From Catenuloplanes atrovinosus (GTDB taxonomy: Bacteria; Actinomycetota; Actinomycetes; Mycobacteriales; Micromonosporaceae): a stretch of DNA of 64,000 nt. Location: positions 1,571,001 to 1,635,000 of the forward strand of contig NZ_JAVDYB010000001.1 in NCBI RefSeq assembly GCF_031458235.1. The letters run 5' to 3'. The position numbers and the translations under genes were made by a program. Under the pieces are notes generated by a model. The model was not told where the DNA came from. It saw only the letters and a program-made list of their open reading frames with translations, and searched no databases. Positions 36,939-44,077 of the stretch are shown here, in pieces; positions within the stretch are counted from its first letter, which is position 1, and every line of letters begins with the position of its first letter.

Positions 36939-37838
36939 TCAGGCGCCGACCAGGCGTGCCGTGGGCAGCAGGTTGAGGTCGCGGATGGCGTTGCGCAGGT
37001 CGTCGGGCCAGAGCCAGAGGCGGTACTCGGGGGTGACGCGGAAGTAGTCCTCGGGGCCGAAGAGTTCGCGGGTGCGCATGTCGGCGCAGTAGCGTTCGCG
37101 CCAGGCGCGGGGGCTGCCGGTCAGGTCGCGGCCCTCGACCAGGGTGCGGGTGATCTGGAAGAGGCGTTCCATCGAGCGGTACTCGTAGGCGAGCAGCGTC
37201 TCGGCGGATTCCCAGATGCCGCGTGCGGCGGTGCGGGCCTCGGTGGCGGCCTCGATCAGCAGGGCCAGGTCGGCGGCGCCGGGGATGGAGGGGTGGATCA
37301 CGAACGGGGCGGCCCAGCCGGCGCGGACCAGGTCGAGGTTGAACGTGGAGCGCTGCTCGCGGGTCATGGTGCGGCGCTCGGCGGCGGAGTAGTCCGGCGC
37401 GACGTAGGCGAGCAGCCGGTGGTTGGTGTCGAACGGCGCGTCCGCGGTGCGCACGAACAGGTTGCGCCGGGTGCCGTCCGGCCTGGTCAGACGGGTCATG
37501 ATGTTGTTCTTGCTGAACTCGGACGCGGCCTTGCCCTGGGTGAAGTGCAGCGTGCCGGCGTGCCCGGTCTCCAGCCGCGGCTTCAGGTGGTCGGCGAGCG
37601 CGTCGTCGATCGGCGCGCGGCCCTCGTCCATCCAGGCCGCGAGCTGCTTGAAGTTCTGATCGATCGCGGCGGCCCGGTCCTCCGACCGCGCGGTCACCTC
37701 CGGCGTGTCGACGCTGAGCATACGGACCGGCATCCGGAGGTTCGGGGTGTCACCGTCGGTGACGTCGACGAGCGCCTTGGCGCCCAGGTTCGGCATCGAG
37801 GCGCCGTCCGGCGCCCAGAGGATCTGCACGGGGTCCAT
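36939..37838 (-). CDS. Staphylococcal-nuclease-like (SNase/thermonuclease) protein
   Basis: A 299-residue protein with an SNase-fold catalytic region at about 15-175. DVTDGDT matches the calcium-binding loop. VRMLSVDTPEV supplies the Arg and Glu that correspond to Arg35 and Glu43 of SNase, and NHRLLAYV supplies the Arg87 equivalent. The region between is much longer than in SNase. No signal peptide is seen, so it may act inside the cell. The C-terminal ~110 residues (Trp/Tyr/Arg-rich, WLWPDDLRNAI) are unfamiliar. The start at 37838 is chosen over an upstream ATG whose codons cross repeat-like DNA. The gene is bracketed by inverted family B repeats. Confidence 0.75.
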   Translation of the reverse strand: MDPVQILWAPDGASMPNLGAKALVDVTDGDTPNLRMPVRMLSVDTPEVTARSEDRAAAIDQNFKQLAAWMDEGRAPIDDALADHLKPRLETGHAGTLHFTQGKAASEFSKNNIMTRLTRPDGTRRNLFVRTADAPFDTNHRLLAYVAPDYSAAERRTMTREQRSTFNLDLVRAGWAAPFVIHPSIPGAADLALLIEAATEARTAARGIWESAETLLAYEYRSMERLFQITRTLVEGRDLTGSPRAWRERYCADMRTRELFGPEDYFRVTPEYRLWLWPDDLRNAIRDLNLLPTARLVGA

Positions 37839-37956
37839 GGTGGGTTCGCCTGCCTGCGGAAGGGATGCTGTCGCCCCAGTGCAGCACCGGCCGCGCTCGC
37901 CCGGCAGCCACCTGCCGAAAGCCGACCCGATCGGGTCCCATTTGAAGACATTGTGC

Positions 37957-38034
37957 ATTCCCGCTTCCGGCGGGTCCGGTTCCGCATGCTCCCGCGGGCA
38001 CCGGTCGTCGCTGGCGCTCCTCCCTTCCGGCTCC
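37957..38034 (-). repeat. Dispersed repeat family B, copy 5
   Basis: Inverted relative to copy 4. Read on the minus strand it begins GGAAGGGAGGAGCGCCAGCG and ends GCCGGAAGCGGGAAT. Only a few bases differ between the two copies. Confidence 0.88.
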
Positions 38035-38111
38035 GTGGCGGGCCGGGGCGAGCCGCGCGATCCGTGATCACGCAGCGTGAGTGCCGCGGCGCCGGTCCGG
38101 CGGCGCGCACG

Positions 38112-38149
38112 CGAAGGCCCCCTACCGATGCGCCGGAAGGGGGCCTTCG
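38112..38149 (-). terminator. Hairpin terminator of the Ala/Glu-rich secreted protein gene
   Basis: CGAAGGCCCCCT (38112-38123) and its exact complement (38138-38149) form a 12-bp stem with a 14-base loop, 18 bases beyond the minus-strand stop codon. Confidence 0.8.
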
Positions 38150-38167
38150 TCGTACGGCGAGAGGGGA

Positions 38168-39043
38168 TCAGTTCTCGCCGACGGGGTTGCCGTTCGCGTC
38201 GTACGCGGCGCCCTCGGCATCGGCGTCCTCCGCGGCGGCCTCGTCCTCCGCACCGGCCTCGGCCTCATCCTCGGCACCGGCCTCGCCCTCGGCACCGGCC
38301 TCGGCGCCCGCGTCACCGGCGTCCTCGGCGCCGACGCCCGCGGCGGCCTTGGCCTCGGCCAGCGCCAGGCACGCCTCGAAGAAGACGGTCTGCGCGTCCG
38401 CGACGGCCTGCTCGGCCGCGGCGGCGTCCTCGGCGGCGGCGTCCTCACCCGCGGCCTCGTCCTCGGCGGCGTCCTCCGCGCCCGCGCTCGCCTCGGCGCC
38501 CGCGCTCGCCTCCGCTTCGGCCTCCTCCTCGGCCTCGGCCTTGGCGGCCCAGCCGGCGGCCATCTCCGCGGACTTCTTCGCCGACTTCGTGGCGGCGGCG
38601 ATCTCCTTCTCCGCCTGCTCCTTGGCGGCGGCGTCCTCGGCGGACTCGCTCTCCTCGGGGGCCGCGGTCTCCTCGGCGGCGGCGTCACCCTCGCCCGCCA
38701 CCTCCTCCTGCGCGTCCTGCAACGCGGCCGCGAAGACGTCGCACGACTCGTCCAGCGCGGTGGCCGCGGCCTGAGCCGCCTCCACCGCGTCGCCGCCGCC
38801 CTCCGGCGCGAGTTCCTCGCCGTCACAGAGCACCACGCCGCCGTTGATCTCGACCGCGGCGCAGTCGGAGACGTCGAACTGCTGCCCCTCGACGTTGATC
38901 ACGTGTGCGGCGGCGGCCGCGTTCTTGTTCTCACCGGCATTGGCGAGGCCGAGGCCCGTGACGCCGGCCACCACGATCGCGCCCGCGACGGCAGCCGCGC
39001 CGATCGCCTTGCGGTTCTTCAGGGTGCCGTATCGCCATTGCAT
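38168..39043 (-). CDS. Secreted or surface Ala/Glu-rich low-complexity protein
   Basis: A 291-residue protein. The N-terminal basic segment (QWRYGTLKNRK) and hydrophobic stretch (IGAAAVAGAIVVAGVTGLGL) form a signal peptide or anchor. A short domain follows (about 48-100) with Cys pairs in SDCAAVEINGGVVLCDG and DESCDVF. Residues about 105-285 are almost only Ala, Glu, Asp, Gly with some Lys, in degenerate repeats (EDEAEAGAEDEA). One more Cys in FFEACLALAEAKAA suggests a four-Cys pairing with the first domain. The protein is strongly acidic, probably an extended, helical or wall-spanning stalk. The ATG at 39043 has GGAAGAG upstream. It is divergent from the ABC/FtsX operon, sharing about 200 bases. 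I do not recognise a family. Confidence 0.75.
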   Translation of the reverse strand: MQWRYGTLKNRKAIGAAAVAGAIVVAGVTGLGLANAGENKNAAAAAHVINVEGQQFDVSDCAAVEINGGVVLCDGEELAPEGGGDAVEAAQAAATALDESCDVFAAALQDAQEEVAGEGDAAAEETAAPEESESAEDAAAKEQAEKEIAAATKSAKKSAEMAAGWAAKAEAEEEAEAEASAGAEASAGAEDAAEDEAAGEDAAAEDAAAAEQAVADAQTVFFEACLALAEAKAAAGVGAEDAGDAGAEAGAEGEAGAEDEAEAGAEDEAAAEDADAEGAAYDANGNPVGEN

Positions 39044-39189
39044 CTCTTCCACCACTCCCAGCGGGCTCGGATTCATGAACGTGCGCGCACCGGGTCCTAC
39101 GCGGCCCGCGGCCCGGACGGTTCAGGGCCGGCCGGAATCAGCGCCGATTCACCCATACGGGGGCGTATGCATCTGGCAGATCATGGTCG

Positions 39190-39218
39190 TTGACCGAGGA
39201 GACATCGATGTATAGGGT
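39190..39218 (+). promoter_or_regulatory. Promoter of the double ABC/FtsX operon
   Basis: TTGACC (39190-39195), a 17-base spacer and TAGGGT (39213-39218) closely fit the actinobacterial housekeeping consensus. The operon's first ATG is 26 bases further on with the ribosome site GAGGAGAGGG. Confidence 0.7.
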
Positions 39219-39244
39219 CTGGCGGTCACCGGCAGAGGAGAGGG

Positions 39245-40168
39245 ATGTCCGTCACACCACTGTCCCTGCCGAGCCCGCCGGACCGCGCGCCCGAGTTCGG
39301 CCAGGACGCGCTCATCGTGTGCGAGAGCCTGGTCCGCATCTACCAGACCGGCTCGATCGAGGTGCAGGCGCTGCAGGGCCTCGACCTGACCGTGGAGCCG
39401 GGGGAGATGGTCGCGGTCGTCGGCGCGTCCGGCTCCGGCAAGTCCACCCTGCTGTCCATCCTCGCCGGTATCGACGCGCCCACCGCGGGCCGCGCCCGGG
39501 TCGACACGTGGAACCTGCTGGACATGTCCCGCGCGGACCGGGTGCGCTACCGGCGGCACACGGTCGGGTTCGTGCGGCAGCAGACCGCCAGCAACCTGGT
39601 GCCGTACCTGACGGCGCGCCAGATGGTGGACCTGCCGATGACCGCGGCGCGCACGCCCGCCCGCGAACGGAAGGCGCGCGCCGCGGAGCTGCTGGACATG
39701 CTCGGCGTGGGGGACCTGGCCGACCGGCGCCCCGCGCAGCTCTCCGGCGGGCAGCAGATGCGGGTGGCGATCGCGGTCGCGCTGGCGAACCGGCCGCGCG
39801 TGCTGCTGGCCGACGAGCCCACCGGCGAGTTGGACACCGCCACCTCGGCCGAGGTCTTCGGCGCGCTGCGCGACGTCAACCGCGCGCTCGGCGTCACGAT
39901 CGTGGTGGTCACGCACGACCCGGAGGTCAGCGGCCAGGTGGAGCGCACGGTCGCGATCCGGGACGGGCGGACCAGCAGCGAGGTGCTGCGCCGCGCCGCC
40001 GTGAACGGCGACGGCGACAGCGAGGTGATCGCGGAGGAGTACGCGGTGATGGACCGCGCCGGACGCGTGCAGGTGCCACGCGAATACCGCGAGGCGCTGG
40101 CGCTCACCCGCCGCGTCCGCCTCGCCCTGGAGTCCGACCACGTCTCTATCAAGCGGGACGATTCATGA
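39245..40168 (+). CDS. ABC transporter ATP-binding protein, first of two
   Basis: A 307-residue MacB/LolD-type ATPase. Walker A is GASGSGKST near 59-67, the signature LSGGQQMR, Walker B LLADEPTGELD, and switch His in VTHDP. About 70 extra C-terminal residues (from EVLRRAA) extend beyond the usual domain and may contact the large permeases. The start has a strong ribosome site. It is the first gene of an operon of two ATPases and two giant FtsX-like permeases, expressed from the promoter at 39190-39218. Confidence 0.92.
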   Translation: MSVTPLSLPSPPDRAPEFGQDALIVCESLVRIYQTGSIEVQALQGLDLTVEPGEMVAVVGASGSGKSTLLSILAGIDAPTAGRARVDTWNLLDMSRADRVRYRRHTVGFVRQQTASNLVPYLTARQMVDLPMTAARTPARERKARAAELLDMLGVGDLADRRPAQLSGGQQMRVAIAVALANRPRVLLADEPTGELDTATSAEVFGALRDVNRALGVTIVVVTHDPEVSGQVERTVAIRDGRTSSEVLRRAAVNGDGDSEVIAEEYAVMDRAGRVQVPREYREALALTRRVRLALESDHVSIKRDDS

Positions 40169-40238
40169 GCGAGATTTCGAGCGAATCATTGGCTCAGCGC
40201 CGACCACGCCGGAACCGCGGCGCCGAGGTGGGTCCGGC

Positions 40239-40907
40239 ATGACCATTTTGACGGTACGGAACGTCAGCCGGCGGTTCGGCAGCGGTGAGGGCGTGGTGCA
40301 CGCGCTGCGGGACGTGTCCTTCGACGTCGAGCCCGGCACCATGGTGGCGCTGGTCGGCCGCTCCGGGTCCGGCAAGACCACGCTGCTCAACGTGATCGGT
40401 GGGCTGGATCGGCCGGACGAGGGCACGGTGCACGTCGACGGCGTGGAGGTCACCGCGCTGGACGAGGACGGCCTGGCCCACCTGCGGCGGGAGCGCGTGG
40501 CGTACGTGTTCCAGACGTTCGGCCTGATCCCGGTGCTGTCCGCGGCCGAGAACGTGGGCGCGCCGCTGCGGCTGGCCCGCACCCCCGCCGCGGAGCGGGA
40601 GAGCCGCGTCGCGCTGCTGCTGGAGCTGGTCGGGCTGGCCGGCCACGCGGCGCAGCGGCCCGGCGAGCTGTCCGGCGGCCAGCAGCAGCGCGTCGCGATC
40701 GCCCGCGCGCTGGCGGCGAGCCCCCGGCTGCTGATCGCGGACGAGCCGACCGGCCAGCTCGACGCGGAGACCGGCCTGGCCGTGATGGCGCTGCTGCGCG
40801 GCATCGTCGAGTCCGAGGGCGTGACCGCGCTGGTCTCCACGCACGACCCGGTGATGATGGCGCTGGCCGACCGTGTCATCAACATCCACGATGGCCGAGT
40901 GGAATGA
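40239..40907 (+). CDS. ABC transporter ATP-binding protein, second of two
   Basis: A 222-residue compact ATPase with Walker A GRSGSGKTT, Q-loop VFQTFGLIP, signature LSGGQQQR, Walker B LLIADEPTGQLD and STHDP. It lies 70 bases after the first ATPase gene and overlaps the next gene by 4 bases (ATGA). The two ATPases differ in sequence, so they may form a heterodimer or serve different permeases. Confidence 0.93.
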   Translation: MTILTVRNVSRRFGSGEGVVHALRDVSFDVEPGTMVALVGRSGSGKTTLLNVIGGLDRPDEGTVHVDGVEVTALDEDGLAHLRRERVAYVFQTFGLIPVLSAAENVGAPLRLARTPAAERESRVALLLELVGLAGHAAQRPGELSGGQQQRVAIARALAASPRLLIADEPTGQLDAETGLAVMALLRGIVESEGVTALVSTHDPVMMALADRVINIHDGRVE

Positions 40908-43900
40908 CGTTCCTCGTCAGGCGCGCCCGCGCGCAGTGGCCGCTGCTGGCCGCGCTGCTGGCCGTGGTCACGGTGGGCGTCACGCTGCTGGGCGTCTGCG
41001 CGCTCCTGATCACCCGTACCGGTGAGCGCGCGGTGGAGACCGCGGCGGCGCGCGCCGTCGCGGAGGAGACGGACGTGACCGCGTACACGGTGACCGTGGG
41101 CGGGCCGGACGCGCGGTCGGTCATCGAGGACACCGGCGGCGTGCTGACCGACGCGCTGGCGCCGCTGCCGGCCACGCTCTCCACCCGCGCGTCCACGCTG
41201 CTGCGGCCGCTGCCGAGCGTGCCGAAGGGCGGCGACTTCCCGTCCCAGGGCTACCTGTCCGCGGTCTCCGACCTGGCGTCGCGGGTCGAGGTGGTGGAGG
41301 GCCGGCTGCCCGCCGCCGGGTACGAGACCGCGGTCTTCACCAGCACCGCCACCCAGCTCGGCATCGACGTCGGGGACCGGCTGCCGTTCGGCGTGGAGAC
41401 CTCCCCGGCGCGCCCGGCCGGGTTCGAGGTCACCGTGGTCGGCGTCGTCGCGCCGCTGCCCGGCACCGGCTGGGACCGCGACCCGCTGGCCGCCGCCGGG
41501 TTCAACCCCGCCTACAACGACGGGCGGTTCCAGCGTCCGCTCGCCACGTACGGCCCGTTCCTGGTCGGCCTGGAGACTTTGCTGGGCACCGGTTCCTCGC
41601 TGGACCGGCTGGACGTCACCGCGCACCCGGACCTGTCCGGTGCGGACCGGCGCGACCTGGACGCCGTCGAGGCCCGGGTGCGCGCCGCGGACCGGCGGCT
41701 CGGCGGCGTGCTCGGCGACCGCGTCGAGATCGAGCGGATCGCCACGAACCTGCCCCGCACGCTCGCCGCCGCGGACGAGCAGCAGCAGGTCACCACGGCC
41801 ACGGTCGCGTCCGTCGCGATTCTCGGTTCGGTGCTGACCGCGACCGCGCTGGCGCTGGCCGGGCGGCTGACCGCGGGCGTCCGTACCGTGGAGACCTCGC
41901 TCCTGACCGCGCTCGGCTTCAGCCGGCGGCAGCTGGCGGCCACCGCGGTCACCGAGTCGCTGCTGATCGCCGGGCTGGCGGTGGCGATCGGCGTGCCCGC
42001 GTCGTCCGGGCTGCACGCGAGCCTGACCCAGCTGCCCGCGCTGCGTGACGCCGGGCTGGCGGAACGCCCGGCCGTCACCGTGATCCAGGTGCTGGCGGTC
42101 GCCGGCGGCGCGCTCGCGCTGACCGCGGTGCTGGTGTCGCTGGCGCTGCGCCCGGTCACCGAGGTCCGCGCCCGCCGCGGCCGGGCTGAGCTGCTGGCCC
42201 GCTCCGGCGCGGACGTGCTGCTGGTCGCCTTCGCCGGGATCGGGCTGTGGCAGCTGTGGTCGCAGCCGGCCGAGGCCGAGGGCGGTCAGGACGCGGTACG
42301 CGTCCTCGCCCCCGCGCTGCTCCTGCTCGCCGGCGCCGCGCTCGCGCTCCGGCTGGTTCCGCCCGCGCTCGCGCTCGCGGACCGGCTGGCCCGGCGCGCC
42401 CGCGGTTTCGTCGTCCCGCTCGCCGCGTTCGAGGCCGCGCGCCGGCCGCAGGCGGTCGCGGCCGGGCTGCTGGTGGGGCTGGCCTGCGCGGCCGGCACGT
42501 TCGGCGTCGGGTTCGACGCCACCTGGCAGCGGTCCCAGCACGATCAGGCCGCGCTCGGCGTCGGCACCGACCTGGCGATCACGCTGGACTCCCGGGCCGC
42601 GCCCGGTCAGGGCGCCGCCGTGGTGGCCGCGACCGGCGGCACCGCGGCCGCGGTCACGGACCGGCCGGTCTCGGTCGGGCAGTGGCTCGGCAGCGGCGGC
42701 GACGCGCCCCGGCTGGTCGCGGTCGACACCGCGCACGCCGGTGAGCTGCTGCGCGGCCGGCTCGACGGCGGGCGCACCTGGGGCGACGTCGGCGCCGCGC
42801 TGACGCCGCCGCCCGCGCCCGCGGGCGTGCCGGTGCCGGCCGGCACCGCGATCTCGCTGCGCGGCACGAACACCAGCTCGACGCCGGTCTCGGTCACGCC
42901 GCGGCTGATCTTCCAGGACCGGTCCGGGGTACGCGTGCCGTGCCTCGCCGACCCGGTCCCGCTGGACGGCGCCGAGCACCCGCTGCCCGGCTGCGTGCCC
43001 ACCGACGGCCTCACGCTGGTCGCGGTCGCGCTGCCGGTCAAGGCCGCCTGGGAGTCCGTGTTCGAGGGCCTGACCGGCGCGGGCGGCGACGCGGACGCCG
43101 GGACGATCGCGGTCGAGCTGACGCTCCCCGGTGTCACCGGCGCGGCCGGGGCGCCGTGGCGGGCGCACTCGGCCGGCCCGGTGCCGGAGATGCTCAGCGG
43201 CCAGACCGCGACGTTCGCCGGCGAGGTGCTCCGGCTGGGCGCGGAGGTGTCGCTGGCCGGCGCGCCGGACGCGGCGCGGACGCTGGTCGCCGCCGTGTTC
43301 GACGCGCCCGCGCCCGTGCCGGTCGCGATCTCCGCCCGGTTCGCGGACGAACTGGGCGTCGGGCCGGGCGACCCGCTCTCCGTCACGGTCGGCATCACGC
43401 CGGTGAGCGTGCGGGTGGTGGACGTCGTACCGACCGTGCCGTCCGCGCCGGGCGCCGGCGCGCTGCTGGCGGACGCGGACTGGCTCTCCCGCGCGCTGGT
43501 CGTGCACAGCGGCGAGGCGACGCCGCCGGTGGACGCGTGGTGGGCCGGCGGCGTCACGCCCGGCGCGGCCGAGCGGGCCGCGGCGCTGCACCTCGGCGCG
43601 GTGCTCACCCGGGACGGCGAGGCCGCGCGGCTCACCGGCGGGCCGCTGCGCGCCGGGCTGCCGGCCACGCTGCGGCTGCTGGTACCCGCGGCGGCGTTGC
43701 TGCTGCTGGCCGGCGTGATCCTGCACGTCACCTGCGACCTTCAGGTGCGGGCGCTGGAGGTGGCGCGGTTGCGCGGGCTCGGCATGACCCGGCGGGAGAT
43801 CCGGCGCGTGCTGCTCGGCCAGCACGCGGGCGTCCTGACGCCGCTGATCGTGGCCGGGACACTGGTCGGCGCGCTGGCCACGGTGCTGGTCGCGCCGCCG

Positions 43901-44077
43901 CTGGTGCGCTCGGACACCGGCGCCGCGCCGACCCCGGCGGCGCTGCCGTACTGGCCGTGGCTCGCCGAGGCCGCGCTGTTCACCGCGCTGCTGGCCGCAT
44001 GCCTGCTGGCGGTGGCCGTGGTGGTCGCGGTGCAGGCCCGGCGCGCGGACGCGGCCCACCTGCGGGTGGCGTCGTGA
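40904..44077 (+). CDS. Large FtsX-like ABC permease, 1057 residues
   Basis: Membrane protein with one N-terminal helix (about 10-38), a large extracellular domain (about 40-290), and a helix bundle near 300-520. A second long extracellular region (about 530-900) follows, then a C-terminal three-helix FtsX domain (about 920-1050). The stretches TVETSLLTALGFSRRQLAATA and LEVARLRGLGMTRREIRR are the cytoplasmic coupling helices that contact ATPases. It has about twice the usual length of an FtsX permease. Start and stop overlap the neighbouring genes by 4 bases. The substrate is unknown; such proteins export lipids or peptides or move wall-active partners. Confidence 0.88.
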   Translation: MTFLVRRARAQWPLLAALLAVVTVGVTLLGVCALLITRTGERAVETAAARAVAEETDVTAYTVTVGGPDARSVIEDTGGVLTDALAPLPATLSTRASTLLRPLPSVPKGGDFPSQGYLSAVSDLASRVEVVEGRLPAAGYETAVFTSTATQLGIDVGDRLPFGVETSPARPAGFEVTVVGVVAPLPGTGWDRDPLAAAGFNPAYNDGRFQRPLATYGPFLVGLETLLGTGSSLDRLDVTAHPDLSGADRRDLDAVEARVRAADRRLGGVLGDRVEIERIATNLPRTLAAADEQQQVTTATVASVAILGSVLTATALALAGRLTAGVRTVETSLLTALGFSRRQLAATAVTESLLIAGLAVAIGVPASSGLHASLTQLPALRDAGLAERPAVTVIQVLAVAGGALALTAVLVSLALRPVTEVRARRGRAELLARSGADVLLVAFAGIGLWQLWSQPAEAEGGQDAVRVLAPALLLLAGAALALRLVPPALALADRLARRARGFVVPLAAFEAARRPQAVAAGLLVGLACAAGTFGVGFDATWQRSQHDQAALGVGTDLAITLDSRAAPGQGAAVVAATGGTAAAVTDRPVSVGQWLGSGGDAPRLVAVDTAHAGELLRGRLDGGRTWGDVGAALTPPPAPAGVPVPAGTAISLRGTNTSSTPVSVTPRLIFQDRSGVRVPCLADPVPLDGAEHPLPGCVPTDGLTLVAVALPVKAAWESVFEGLTGAGGDADAGTIAVELTLPGVTGAAGAPWRAHSAGPVPEMLSGQTATFAGEVLRLGAEVSLAGAPDAARTLVAAVFDAPAPVPVAISARFADELGVGPGDPLSVTVGITPVSVRVVDVVPTVPSAPGAGALLADADWLSRALVVHSGEATPPVDAWWAGGVTPGAAERAAALHLGAVLTRDGEAARLTGGPLRAGLPATLRLLVPAAALLLLAGVILHVTCDLQVRALEVARLRGLGMTRREIRRVLLGQHAGVLTPLIVAGTLVGALATVLVAPPLVRSDTGAAPTPAALPYWPWLAEAALFTALLAACLLAVAVVVAVQARRADAAHLRVAS

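Larger units (their letters stand above)
37839..38167. other. 329-base intergenic region with repeat B and terminator
   Basis: Contains family B copy 5 (37957-38034), a variable GC-rich part and the terminator at 38112-38149. No gene is evident. Confidence 0.75.

Noticed and set aside
38077-38847. Arg/Pro-rich frames on the plus strand opposite the Ala/Glu-rich protein
   Set aside because: Exact complement of GCG/GAG-type codons of the minus-strand gene; no sequence complexity.
40163-44059. Very long open frame (about 1300 residues) on the minus strand opposite the ABC ATPase and permease genes
   Set aside because: Arg/Gly/Gln/His-rich shadow of GC-rich codons; the plus strand encodes recognisable overlapping genes.
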